Shown: positions 1-8,663 of the stretch, in pieces
Numbering within the stretch: position 1 is the first letter of the stretch
Layout of the letters: each line of letters starts with the position of its first letter
Assembly (NCBI RefSeq): GCF_004331695.1
Contig: NZ_SJSL01000001.1
Span: 62,001-126,000 of the forward strand
From: Pedobacter psychroterrae
GTDB lineage: Bacteria; Bacteroidota; Bacteroidia; Sphingobacteriales; Sphingobacteriaceae
Length of the DNA: 64,000 nucleotides
Direction: 5' to 3'
Translations under genes and position numbers: made by a program
The notes under the pieces: generated by a model
What the model was told of the DNA's origin: nothing
What the model saw: only the letters and a program-made list of their open reading frames with translations
Databases searched by the model: none

Positions 1-40
1 GATGACGTGTGTTATATCAGGCCTCCAAATGACGAACCTT

Positions 41-985
41 TTATTTCTTTAAATTCTTAAACATATCTGCAGTCAGCTTTCCAAGGTCAAATTCTGGTTT
101 CCAGCCCCAGTCCTTCGCTGCATAACTGTCATCAATCGATCTTGGCCAGCTATCAGCTATTTGCTGCCTTGGATCATTGGCGCCGTAATTTAAGGTAAAT
201 TCCGGAATATGTTTTCTTATTTCATCAGCCAAGGTCTCAGGAGTAAAGCTGACCCCTGTAAAATTATAACTTGATCTGATGGTGATGTCATCCGCATTGG
301 CATCCATTAATTCTATGGTACCGCGGATCGCATCGTCCATGTACATCATGGGCAGTTCAGTGCCTGCGTTCAAAAAAGAGGTATAACTGGCTTTCTTGAG
401 TGCATCATGAAATATGTGGATGGCATAATCCGTTGTACCACCGCCCGGCGCAGCTTTCCAGCTAATCAGGCCCGGATAGCGGATGCTCCGCACATCAAGG
501 CCAAATTTCTGATGATAATACTCACACCATCGTTCTCCGGCAAGTTTACTGATCCCATACACGGTATTAGGGTCCATCACACAAAACTGCGGGGTAAGAT
601 CTTTTGGTGAATTTGGCCCGAATACCGCAATAGAACTTGGCCAGTAGACCTTTGCGGTTTTATAGGTAATGGCCAGGTCTAAAATATTGAGCAGGCCGTT
701 CATGTTTAAATCCCAGGCCAGCTTTGGATTCTGTTCTCCGGTAGCAGACAATAACGCCGCAAGTAAATACACCTGCGTAGGCTTGTACTTTTGAAATATC
801 GCATTCAATGTATCCTTTTCAAGGACATTTACAAATTCAAAAGGCCCTGAATTCTTTATGTCATAATCCGGGCGGCGGATATCGCAGGCAACGACATTGC
901 TTTCGCCATAAGCTGTGCGCAAGGCGGTGACAAGCTCTGTACCGATCTGACCATTTGATCCTAATACTACAATTTTTTCAGTCAT
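41..985 (-). CDS. NAD-dependent epimerase/dehydratase, short-chain type L-threonine 3-dehydrogenase
   Basis: Extended short-chain dehydrogenase of 314 residues. The Rossmann nucleotide motif GSNGQIG is at residues 9-15, the catalytic pair is Tyr143/Lys147 in YGISK, and the segment PSSIAVFGP just before it is typical of the UDP-galactose-epimerase-like L-threonine 3-dehydrogenases that oxidise threonine to 2-amino-3-ketobutyrate in the cytoplasm. The assignment rests on these motifs and on length; another sugar-nucleotide epimerase is less likely because the PSSIAVFGP and GGGTTDYA segments fit threonine dehydrogenase. It starts at an ATG and is divergent from the sugar-oxidation operon that begins at 1265. 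No operon partner is visible; only 40 bases lie downstream in the window. Confidence 0.85.
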   Translation of the reverse strand: MTEKIVVLGSNGQIGTELVTALRTAYGESNVVACDIRRPDYDIKNSGPFEFVNVLEKDTLNAIFQKYKPTQVYLLAALLSATGEQNPKLAWDLNMNGLLNILDLAITYKTAKVYWPSSIAVFGPNSPKDLTPQFCVMDPNTVYGISKLAGERWCEYYHQKFGLDVRSIRYPGLISWKAAPGGGTTDYAIHIFHDALKKASYTSFLNAGTELPMMYMDDAIRGTIELMDANADDITIRSSYNFTGVSFTPETLADEIRKHIPEFTLNYGANDPRQQIADSWPRSIDDSYAAKDWGWKPEFDLGKLTADMFKNLKK

Positions 986-1021
986 CTATGATTTTGATTT
1001 TACCAAAATTTAATAAGTGGA

Positions 1022-1029
1022 CAAACGTA
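1022..1029 (-). promoter_or_regulatory. Candidate -7 box of the threonine dehydrogenase gene
   Basis: The minus strand reads TACGTTTG, a match to the Bacteroidota TAnnTTTG element, about 37 bases before the ATG at 985. No clean TTTG -33 element is seen at the expected distance, so this is a moderate call. Confidence 0.4.
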
Positions 1030-1045
1030 TTAAAAAATGTTTATT

Positions 1046-1203
1046 GACACCAACTATTTACTTACTAAATATTCTATTAATTAACGTTTATATTTAATAC
1101 TATTTTATATAATACCAGTTGGAGAATGCGCGTTTAATTGGTTAGGTAACAAATACATTTTTTTTTACATTAATTGTGTAATTTGGACACTAACTATTTA
1201 TTT
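1046..1203. repeat. Pair of near-identical 18-bp direct repeats upstream of the sugar-oxidation operon
   Basis: GACACCAACTATTTACTT at 1046-1063 recurs as GACACTAACTATTTATTT at 1186-1203, with start points 140 bp apart, in the AT-rich 279-bp divergent intergenic region. They could be operator half-sites for control of the operon starting at 1265. No TAnnTTTG box was found on the plus strand here. Confidence 0.4.
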
Positions 1204-1264
1204 TTTCTTAATATTACAAAACAAAACACACTTAGCGCAGACCTAGACACCTAAACAGCCAAAT

Positions 1265-1951
1265 ATGGACAGAAGAGCAGCAGTGAAAAATATGGCCTTT
1301 TTAATGGGAGGTGCATTATCTGCAACTACGATAGCGGTTTTTCTTGACGGTTGCACTTCAACATCTACCACAGCCAGTGGCAATTTATTTACTGCAGATC
1401 AGCAAGCGCTGATCACTGAAATTGCTGACATCATTATACCTGCCACCGGCACACCTGGAGCGAAAGCCGCGGGCGTGGGGCCTTTCATTGCGATGATGGT
1501 CAAAGACTGCTATCCTGACGATGCGCAAAAAGCTTTTGTGAAAGGTCTGCAAGAGCTGGAGGAACAGTCGAAAGATGAATATAAAAAATCCTTTACAGAA
1601 CTGTCTGCAGAGGAGCGCCAGCAGCTGCTCAACAAAGTAAGGGAAGCTACTATAGCAGATATTAAAGCAGAGAATGAAACGCTCGACAAGCAAAAACAAG
1701 CTGATCAGGAAAAACAAAGGACTGACCCTGCAAAGGGCAAGTCACAGACAGAAAATGCAGGAATAATTTCTATTCTTCCGAAGGATAAGCCTAAAACAGA
1801 AGCCCGCTTCTTTGCCATCATCAGAGACCTAACCTTGCTGGGTTATTTCACCTCAGAAATAGGGGTGACCAAGGCCTATGAATATGTAGATATCCCGGGC
1901 CGTTATGACGGCTGTACGGATTTGAAACCGGGTCAAAGAGTTTGGGCATAA
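1265..1951 (+). CDS. Gluconate 2-dehydrogenase subunit 3 family protein (small subunit of sugar dehydrogenase)
   Basis: A 228-residue exported protein. The N-terminus has a Tat-like RR motif (DRRAAVKNMAF), a hydrophobic stretch, and a Cys after LDG that could be a lipobox. The rest resembles the gluconate 2-dehydrogenase subunit 3 family (PF13618), with a lysine/glutamine-rich charged insert around residues 135-165. In this family the small subunit is needed for folding and Tat co-export of the FAD-containing GMC subunit, which lacks its own signal; that is exactly the gene beginning 17 bp downstream. It is the first gene of the ten-gene operon. The role as chaperone or exporter of the dehydrogenase is family knowledge plus gene order. 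Confidence 0.85.
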   Translation: MDRRAAVKNMAFLMGGALSATTIAVFLDGCTSTSTTASGNLFTADQQALITEIADIIIPATGTPGAKAAGVGPFIAMMVKDCYPDDAQKAFVKGLQELEEQSKDEYKKSFTELSAEERQQLLNKVREATIADIKAENETLDKQKQADQEKQRTDPAKGKSQTENAGIISILPKDKPKTEARFFAIIRDLTLLGYFTSEIGVTKAYEYVDIPGRYDGCTDLKPGQRVWA

Positions 1952-1968
1952 ACCTCAGGTAAATTAAG

Positions 1969-3672
1969 ATGAGCAATTTAAATATCAAGGCGACAGCCAA
2001 CAACACCTATGATGCCATAGTGGTAGGTTCGGGAATAAGCGGTGGATGGGCAGCAAAAGAATTAACAGAAAAAGGCTTAAAAGTACTTTTGCTGGAACGG
2101 GGCAGAAACGTTGAACACGTTAAAGACTATACCACGGCCATGAAAAAACCCTGGGAGTTTGAACACCGTGGCAAGATCACCGAAGCACAAAAGGAAACAC
2201 ATCCTATACAGAAAAGAGATTATCCATATACAGAATTTAACGAAAGCTTTTGGGTAGACGATACCGAATGTCCATATACAGAAGTAAAACGTTTTGACTG
2301 GTACAGGGGTTTTCACGTGGGCGGAAAATCGCTCATGTGGGGCCGTCAGAGCTACCGCTTCAGTGACCTTAATTTTGAAGATAACCTGAAAGACGGGCAT
2401 GGCGTAGACTGGCCCATCAGGTATAAAGACATTGCCCCCTGGTATGATTATGTAGAGAAATTTGCAGGGATCAGCGGAAAGGCAGAAAACTGGCCTGCAT
2501 TGCCTGACGGGGAGTTCCTCCCTCCGATGGAAATGAACTGTGTGGAGAAGGACGTTAAAAAGCGGATTGAAGACAAGTGGAAAAAATCAAGGATCATGAC
2601 CATCGGCCGTGTGGCCAATTTAACAGTGGAGCATGGCGGACGGGCTAAATGCCAATACCGCAACCTGTGTAGCAGAGGCTGTCCATTTGGTGCCTATTTC
2701 AGCACCCAGTCTTCTACCCTACCTGCGGCTGTAGCTACCGGCAACTTAACCCTTCGTCCTTTTTCATTGGTGAATACCATTATCTATGATAAAGAAACGC
2801 AAAAAGCTAAAGGTGTAGTAGTGATCGATTCTGAAACTAAAGAGACCATTGAATATTTTGCAAAGATCGTATTTGTAAACGGTTCGACATTGGGCTCTAC
2901 TTTCTTATTGCTGAACTCTGTTTCTGATGAACATCCAAACGGACTGGGCAATGGAAGCGGAGAGCTGGGACACAACCTGATGGACCATCATTTCCGTTGC
3001 GGGGCATCTGGTAGAGCTGAAGGATTTGACGATAAATATACTTTTGGTAAAAGGGCCAATGGTATTTATATACCAAGGTACCAGAACATGAACGGGGAAA
3101 AACGCGATTATGTAAGGGGCTTTGGCTACCAGGGCGGCGCAAGTCGCGGCAACTGGCATGCTGATGTAGCTGAGCTCGCCTTTGGTGCGGAGTTTAAAGA
3201 CCAGATGACTGTACCAGGAGCCTGGAACATGGGACTGGGCGGATTTGGCGAATCACTGCCATATCATGAGAACCGTGTATATATAGATAAGAGTAAGAAA
3301 GATAAATGGGGACAGCCGGTATTGGCAATTGATTGTGAGTTTAAAGAAAACGAGCAAAAGATGCGGGTAGACATGATGAACGATGCGGCAGAGATGCTGG
3401 AAGCGGCGGGCATGAAAGATGTGAACACCTATGACAATGGTTCTGCACCCGGTATGGCGATCCATGAGATGGGCACAGCACGTATGGGCCACGATCCAAA
3501 GACCTCTGTACTGAACAAGTGGAACCAGATGCATGAGGTGAAAAATGTATTCGTAACAGATGGGTCATGCATGACATCAGCAGCATGTCAGAATCCATCA
3601 TTAACATATATGGCTTTAACTGCAAGAGCCTGTGATTTTGCAGTCAGTGAATTAAAAAAAGGTAACATTTAA
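1969..3672 (+). CDS. GMC-family FAD-dependent sugar (glucoside 3-)dehydrogenase, catalytic subunit
   Basis: A 567-residue glucose-methanol-choline oxidoreductase. The FAD motif GSGISGGWAA begins at Gly20; the C-terminal catalytic His499 (IHEMGTARMG) and Asn542 (CQNPSLTYMA) are in place. Cys228, Cys234 and Cys238 form a cluster similar to the iron-sulfur binding cysteines of bacterial FAD-glucose dehydrogenases. There is no signal peptide, so export with the Tat-tagged subunit encoded just before it is expected. With the cytochrome c gene of the same operon this gives the three-subunit layout described for glucoside 3-dehydrogenases, which oxidise C3 of sugars and disaccharides. The substrate cannot be read from sequence; gluconate or another polyol is the alternative. 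Confidence 0.88.
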   Translation: MSNLNIKATANNTYDAIVVGSGISGGWAAKELTEKGLKVLLLERGRNVEHVKDYTTAMKKPWEFEHRGKITEAQKETHPIQKRDYPYTEFNESFWVDDTECPYTEVKRFDWYRGFHVGGKSLMWGRQSYRFSDLNFEDNLKDGHGVDWPIRYKDIAPWYDYVEKFAGISGKAENWPALPDGEFLPPMEMNCVEKDVKKRIEDKWKKSRIMTIGRVANLTVEHGGRAKCQYRNLCSRGCPFGAYFSTQSSTLPAAVATGNLTLRPFSLVNTIIYDKETQKAKGVVVIDSETKETIEYFAKIVFVNGSTLGSTFLLLNSVSDEHPNGLGNGSGELGHNLMDHHFRCGASGRAEGFDDKYTFGKRANGIYIPRYQNMNGEKRDYVRGFGYQGGASRGNWHADVAELAFGAEFKDQMTVPGAWNMGLGGFGESLPYHENRVYIDKSKKDKWGQPVLAIDCEFKENEQKMRVDMMNDAAEMLEAAGMKDVNTYDNGSAPGMAIHEMGTARMGHDPKTSVLNKWNQMHEVKNVFVTDGSCMTSAACQNPSLTYMALTARACDFAVSELKKGNI

Positions 3673-3674
3673 CA

Positions 3675-4835
3675 ATGAAGACTAGAAAAATTAGAATGGG
3701 CATGGTTGGCGGCGGTAAAGATGCATTTATCGGAGCTGTTCACCGTATTGCCGCAAACATCGACGGGCAAATAGAACTTTGCTGCGGAGCGCTTAGTATC
3801 AATCCGGAAATCGCGAAAGAATCAGGCGAAATGCTGTTCCTTCCTGAGGACAGGACTTACCTGACCTTTCAGGAAATGATAGAGAATGAAAGCAAAATGC
3901 CGGCAGATAAGCGCATCGATTTTGTAACCATCGTAACGCCAAATTTCGCACATTTTGCCCCTGCTATGATGGCATTGGAGAATGGTTTTAACGTGGTAAT
4001 TGAAAAACCCATCGCTTTGTCGCTTGATGAGGCAAAACAATTGCAGAAAAAAGTGGAAGAGACTGGGCTGGTGCTTTGTCTGACACATACTTATTCTGGC
4101 TATCCGATGGTAAAACAAGCCAGGCAAATGGTAAAAGACGGTAAACTGGGTGCGATCAGAAAAGTAATGGTAGAGTATCCTCAGGGATGGCTGAGCACAT
4201 TGACAGAAAGAGAAGGAAATGCACAGGCTGCATGGCGTACAGACCCTACCAAAAGCGGTAAAAGCGGTTGCATGGGTGATATAGGTACACATGCTGCGCA
4301 ACTGGCAGAATACATTTCAGGTCTGAAGATCAGCAAACTTTGTGCAGATTTAAATATTGTTGTTACAGGAAGAGCGCTTGATGATGACGGCAACGTACTG
4401 CTTAGATTTGACAATGGCGCAAGTGGTGTATTATCTGCCTCGCAGGTAGCTGCAGGAGAAGAAAATGCTTTGAAAATAAGGGTATATGGTGAAAAAGGAG
4501 GATTGGAATGGCATCAGCAGGAGCCCAATACGCTGTTGGTAAAATGGCTGAATGAACCTACACAGATTTACCGTGCCGGACAAGCTTATCTTTCTGATAT
4601 TGCCAAGCACAATCTGCGTGTACCTGGTGGTCACCCGGAAGGTTATCTGGAAGCGTTTGCAAATATCTACAAGAATTTTGCATTGACCGTATCCGCAAAA
4701 ATACATGGCACAGAACCTACCGAAGCAATGCTTGATTTCCCAAGAGTGGAAGATGGCGTGAGAGGAATGGCGTTTATTGATAATGTAGTGGCTTCGAGCC
4801 AGTCTGATCAAAAATGGTTTGATTTTAACATATAA
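3675..4835 (+). CDS. Gfo/Idh/MocA family oxidoreductase, cytoplasmic
   Basis: A 386-residue NAD(P)-dependent sugar dehydrogenase. The Rossmann segment MVGGGKDAF is near residue 10 and the family motif EKPIALSLDEA near residue 110; a conserved GDIGTHAA segment follows near residue 200. No signal peptide, so cytosolic. It starts 2 bp after the GMC gene and is followed after 6 bp by a TIM-barrel isomerase, an arrangement seen in ThuB-like systems that reduce 3-keto sugars or act on inositols. It probably interconverts an imported keto-sugar; the substrate is an inference from context. Confidence 0.85.
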   Translation: MKTRKIRMGMVGGGKDAFIGAVHRIAANIDGQIELCCGALSINPEIAKESGEMLFLPEDRTYLTFQEMIENESKMPADKRIDFVTIVTPNFAHFAPAMMALENGFNVVIEKPIALSLDEAKQLQKKVEETGLVLCLTHTYSGYPMVKQARQMVKDGKLGAIRKVMVEYPQGWLSTLTEREGNAQAAWRTDPTKSGKSGCMGDIGTHAAQLAEYISGLKISKLCADLNIVVTGRALDDDGNVLLRFDNGASGVLSASQVAAGEENALKIRVYGEKGGLEWHQQEPNTLLVKWLNEPTQIYRAGQAYLSDIAKHNLRVPGGHPEGYLEAFANIYKNFALTVSAKIHGTEPTEAMLDFPRVEDGVRGMAFIDNVVASSQSDQKWFDFNI

Positions 4836-4841
4836 CAGGAT

Positions 4842-5894
4842 ATGACGACAATTAAAGGACCAGCAGTTTTCCTTGCTCAGTTTATTGGAGACGAAGCTCC
4901 GTTCAATTCATTGGATGCTATTTGTGAATGGGCGGCAGGCCTGGGATTTAAAGGTATCCAGGTACCTACTTTAGATGCAAGGTTCATTGACCTGCAAAAA
5001 GCTGCAGAAAGCAAGACTTACGCAGATGAGCTGAAAGGCAAAGTTGCCTCATACGGCTTGGAAATTACCGAACTGTCCACGCACCTTCAGGGGCAACTGG
5101 TAGCAGTAAACCCGGCATATGACCTGGCATTTGATGCTTTTGCACCTGACCAGTATAAAAATAACCCAAAAGCACGTACAGAGTGGGCCGTTCAGCAAAT
5201 GAAATATGCTGCTCAGGCTTCACAGAACCTTGGCTTAAATGCACATGCTACATTCAGTGGTTCATTGTTATGGCATATGTTCCATCCATGGCCGCAACGC
5301 CCGGAAGGACTTGTTGACGCAGGGTTTACAGAACTGGCCAGAAGATGGATGCCGATTTTGAACAAGTTTGATGAATGCGGTGTAGATGTTTGTTATGAAA
5401 TACATCCGGGAGAGGATCTTTTTGACGGGATCACCTACGAGATGTTCCTTGAAAAAGTGAACAACCATCCTCGTGCCTGTCTATTGTATGATCCTTCGCA
5501 CTTCGTATTGCAGCAGCTGGATTATATTCAATACATCGATTTCTATCATGAGCGGATTAAAGCGTTCCATGTGAAAGATTCAGAGTTTAACCCAACAGGA
5601 AAGCAAGGGGCTTTTGGCGGCTATCAAAGCTGGGCCAATCGCGCTGGAAGATACCGTTCACCTGGAGACGGGCAGGTTGATTTTGGCACTATTTTCAGCA
5701 AACTTGCACAGTACGATTATAAAGGCTGGGCAGTGATGGAATGGGAATGCTGCATAAAAGATGCTCAGGTGGGAGCCAAAGAAGGCGCTGAGTTTATTAA
5801 AAAGAACATCATCAAAGTAACGGAAAGGGCATTTGATGATTTTGCTGCTTCCGGCGGAAATGATGAATTTAACAATAAAATTTTAGGTATATAA
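4842..5894 (+). CDS. Sugar phosphate isomerase/epimerase, TIM barrel, cytoplasmic
   Basis: A 350-residue xylose-isomerase-like TIM barrel (AP endonuclease 2 superfamily). Candidate metal ligands lie in CYEIHPGEDLF, in LLYDPSHFVLQ, in KAFHVKDSEF and in AVMEWECC, the usual Glu/Asp/His/Glu order of this fold. No export signal. It sits 6 bp after a Gfo/Idh/MocA gene and 2 bp before the cytochrome c gene. Family members isomerise or epimerise keto-sugars; the operon suggests a 3-keto sugar or its hydrolysis product. Confidence 0.82.
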   Translation: MTTIKGPAVFLAQFIGDEAPFNSLDAICEWAAGLGFKGIQVPTLDARFIDLQKAAESKTYADELKGKVASYGLEITELSTHLQGQLVAVNPAYDLAFDAFAPDQYKNNPKARTEWAVQQMKYAAQASQNLGLNAHATFSGSLLWHMFHPWPQRPEGLVDAGFTELARRWMPILNKFDECGVDVCYEIHPGEDLFDGITYEMFLEKVNNHPRACLLYDPSHFVLQQLDYIQYIDFYHERIKAFHVKDSEFNPTGKQGAFGGYQSWANRAGRYRSPGDGQVDFGTIFSKLAQYDYKGWAVMEWECCIKDAQVGAKEGAEFIKKNIIKVTERAFDDFAASGGNDEFNNKILGI

Positions 5895-5896
5895 TT

Positions 5897-6436
5897 ATGA
5901 ATAACACACTTATGAACACAACAAAACTATTTGTATTAGGCTGTCTGACTTTAGCGATGGCTTCTTGCGCAAGTCCTGAGGAAAGGGCTGCTGCAGCTAA
6001 CAATGCGGCAACTGATTCAGCTACAATTACCGCTCCGGTAACCGCAGTAGTAGATTCACCAGTTTTAGATTCAACCCCTGTAACTGCTACGGCAAAACCA
6101 GAAGAGGTAACTCCACCTGCGGCAACAGCCACGACGGCTACGCCAGTTGCCAAACCAGTGGCTGCAGCCAAAAAAGAGCCAATGATAGGTGAAGGCCTGA
6201 TCAAGGGTTCAGACTGTCTGGCTTGTCATAATGCAACTAAAAAGATTGTTGGGCCGGCTTATGTAAACGTAGCAGCTAAATATCCTGCAACTGAAGAGAA
6301 CATCGACCATCTTGCCACTAAGATCATTGAAGGTGGTTCGGGAGTTTGGGGAGCGATCCCGATGAGCCCGCACCCAGCCATTAGCAAGGACGATGCAAAA
6401 GAAATGGTAAAATACATTTTATCACTAAAAAAATAA
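5897..6436 (+). CDS. Lipoprotein c-type cytochrome, electron acceptor of the sugar dehydrogenase
   Basis: A 179-residue monohaem cytochrome. The signal peptide ends in a lipobox-like MASC, with the lipid Cys at residue 24. An Ala/Thr/Pro/Val-rich low-complexity linker fills residues 25-95. The haem site is CLACH (Cys107, Cys110, His111) and the distal ligand is probably Met156 in AIPMSPHP. This domain matches small cytochromes of the c551/c8 type. The linker would tether the haem domain at the membrane, able to take electrons from the GMC subunit and pass them to the respiratory chain. An in-frame ATG at residue 6 is an alternative start. Confidence 0.88.
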   Translation: MNNTLMNTTKLFVLGCLTLAMASCASPEERAAAANNAATDSATITAPVTAVVDSPVLDSTPVTATAKPEEVTPPAATATTATPVAKPVAAAKKEPMIGEGLIKGSDCLACHNATKKIVGPAYVNVAAKYPATEENIDHLATKIIEGGSGVWGAIPMSPHPAISKDDAKEMVKYILSLKK

Positions 6437-6461
6437 TAGCCTTAACCTAACCAATAGAACC

Positions 6462-7919
6462 ATGAATGAGCTAAAAAAAGACCAGGAATCTACTGACAGA
6501 AGAAGTTTCCTAAAAACCACTGCTGTCGCAGCATCTGCGTTTATGATTGTTCCCCGCCATGTACTGGGCGGTAAGGGCTTTCTGGCGCCAAGCGACAGAT
6601 TGATCGTAGCTGGGATTGGTGTGGGTGGTAAAGGGCAATCTGACATCGCAGAATTTGCCAAAAGTGGCAAAGCCGATATCGGTTACTTGTGTGATGTACA
6701 TGATTCGAGAGCGGCAAACAGTGTAAAAGCTTTCCCTAAAGCTAAGTACTACAGGGACTGGCGTGAGATGATGGACAAAGAGTCGAAAAACTTTGATGCT
6801 GTTTCTGTATCTACACCTGACCATAACCATGCAATACAGGCCCTTGCAGCGATGCAACTAGGTAAACATGTGTATGTTCAAAAACCGCTGACCCATGATA
6901 TTTATGAAGCACGGGCTTTGACAGCTGCTGCCATCAAGTATAAAGTGGTTACTCAAATGGGAAATCAGGGTGCGTCTAACGATGGGCCAAGACAGATGAA
7001 GGAATGGTATGATGCAGGTCTGATCGGTGATGTACATACGGTATATGCCTGGACTGATCGTCCGGTATGGCCGCAGGGTATTCCATGGTCGGCCAATAAA
7101 GCTGATGTTCCTAAAGACCTGGACTGGGACCTTTGGTTAGGTACAGCTCCGTATAAAGATTTTGTATCTAAGTTAGTGCCGTTTAACTGGCGCGGATGGT
7201 GGGATTATGGAACCGGCGCATTGGGCGACATGGGCTGTCACCTATTGGAAGCTCCTTTTAGCGTATTGAACCTTAAATATGCCAGCGAAGTGCAGGCCAG
7301 TGTAGGATCGGTATATGTAGATGAATTTAAAAGAGGTTATTTCCCGGACAGCTGTCCTCCATCAAGTCACGTAACGCTTAAATTCCCTAAGACAAATAAA
7401 ACCAAGGGAGATGTTACCGTACATTGGATGGACGGAGGTATACAACCAGAAAGACCTGAAGAACTGCAAGCTAACGAAACCTTTGGCGACGGAGGAAACG
7501 GAACGCTGTTTATTGGTACAAAAGGCAAAATGATGTCCGAAACCTATAGTGCCAATCCTAAATTATTACCATTAAGCCGCAACAAAGATATTAAAGTACC
7601 TGCTAAATTCGCCAGGGTACCCGGTGGAGCGAGTGGTCACTACAAGCAATGGGTGGAAGCAGCTATTGCCGGTTACGGTAAACAAGAGGTGAGCTCTGGA
7701 TTTGAAATAGCTGGTCCGCTTACAGAAGCATTATTGATGGCCAATCTGGCTATACGCGGAGTAGACGTTCAGCGTAAAAATGCAGAAGGCAAGATCAGTT
7801 ACCCTGGACGTAACGTTAAGTTGCTATGGGACAACAGCCAAATGAAAATCACCAACCTGGATGACGTAAACCAGTTTGTAAAACGTGAGTACCGCAAAGG
7901 CTGGACACTGGGCGCTTAA
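6462..7919 (+). CDS. Gfo/Idh/MocA family oxidoreductase with Tat signal (exported)
   Basis: A 485-residue protein beginning with a Tat signal (TDRRSFLKTTAVAASAF), then a Rossmann domain (IVAGIGVGGKG) and the family motif VQKPLTHDIYEA, followed by the longer C-terminal domain found in Bacteroidota and Planctomycetota members. Export with bound cofactor explains the Tat route. It is separated by 25 bp from the cytochrome gene before and from the DUF1080 gene after. Exported members of this family include NAD-retaining glycosidases and oxidoreductases acting on oligosaccharides; the exact reaction is not readable here. Confidence 0.87.
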   Translation: MNELKKDQESTDRRSFLKTTAVAASAFMIVPRHVLGGKGFLAPSDRLIVAGIGVGGKGQSDIAEFAKSGKADIGYLCDVHDSRAANSVKAFPKAKYYRDWREMMDKESKNFDAVSVSTPDHNHAIQALAAMQLGKHVYVQKPLTHDIYEARALTAAAIKYKVVTQMGNQGASNDGPRQMKEWYDAGLIGDVHTVYAWTDRPVWPQGIPWSANKADVPKDLDWDLWLGTAPYKDFVSKLVPFNWRGWWDYGTGALGDMGCHLLEAPFSVLNLKYASEVQASVGSVYVDEFKRGYFPDSCPPSSHVTLKFPKTNKTKGDVTVHWMDGGIQPERPEELQANETFGDGGNGTLFIGTKGKMMSETYSANPKLLPLSRNKDIKVPAKFARVPGGASGHYKQWVEAAIAGYGKQEVSSGFEIAGPLTEALLMANLAIRGVDVQRKNAEGKISYPGRNVKLLWDNSQMKITNLDDVNQFVKREYRKGWTLGA

Positions 7920-7944
7920 AAAATTAAAAAAATTAAATTAAAAG

Positions 7945-8643
7945 ATGAAACAATACCTTTTCTCTGCACTGATCTTGACAGCAATGATGAGCAGCTGCAG
8001 CAGTACACAAAACCAGACCAAAACCAAAGGGTTTACCAAATTATTCGATGGTAAAACTACGGGTGGCTGGCATACATATGGTAAAACAACAGCGGGGAAT
8101 AAATGGACGGTTGCAGACGGCACCCTCCACTTCGATCCTGCAGTAACCGGCGATGGCGGAGGAGACCTGACTACAGATAAAGAATACAGTAATTTCCATT
8201 TAAAACTGGAATGGAAAGTCTCCAAAAATGCAAACAGCGGTGTCATTTATTATGTGTATGAAGATGCGGCCAAGTATGGCGCTACTTATTCCACGGGGCT
8301 GGAAATGCAGGTATTGGACAATGATGGTCACCCGGATGGCAAAATCACCAAGCACCGTGCAGGAGATCTGTATGACATCATCAAAAGTTCATCTGAACCA
8401 GTGAAGCCTGTTGGCGAATGGAATGTTGCAGAAATCATCAGCAAAGATGGCAAACTGGAACAATACCTGAACGGGGTGAAAGTTGTTGCTACTACTTTAT
8501 GGGATGATAACTGGAAGGCCATGGTAGCTAAAAGTAAATTTGCCGGTTGGGAAAACTGGGGAACTTTTAAATCTGGTAAAATCGCGCTCCAGGACCATGG
8601 AGATGAAGTATGGTACCGTAATATAATGATTAAAGAACTATAA
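7945..8643 (+). CDS. DUF1080 3-keto-disaccharide hydrolase, lipoprotein
   Basis: A 232-residue single-domain DUF1080 protein (PF06439, concanavalin-like sandwich). The signal peptide is followed by a lipobox (MMSSCSS). The family hallmarks FTKLFDGKTTGGW near the N-terminus, NSGVIYYVYED in the middle and ALQDHGDEVWYRNIMIKEL at the end are all present. Characterised members cleave 3-keto-glycosides made by C3 oxidation of disaccharides. Placement after the dehydrogenase, cytochrome and exported Gfo/Idh genes strongly suggests the same role in the periplasm. Confidence 0.9.
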   Translation: MKQYLFSALILTAMMSSCSSTQNQTKTKGFTKLFDGKTTGGWHTYGKTTAGNKWTVADGTLHFDPAVTGDGGGDLTTDKEYSNFHLKLEWKVSKNANSGVIYYVYEDAAKYGATYSTGLEMQVLDNDGHPDGKITKHRAGDLYDIIKSSSEPVKPVGEWNVAEIISKDGKLEQYLNGVKVVATTLWDDNWKAMVAKSKFAGWENWGTFKSGKIALQDHGDEVWYRNIMIKEL

Positions 8644-8663
8644 TTTACTTTCAAAAACCATCT

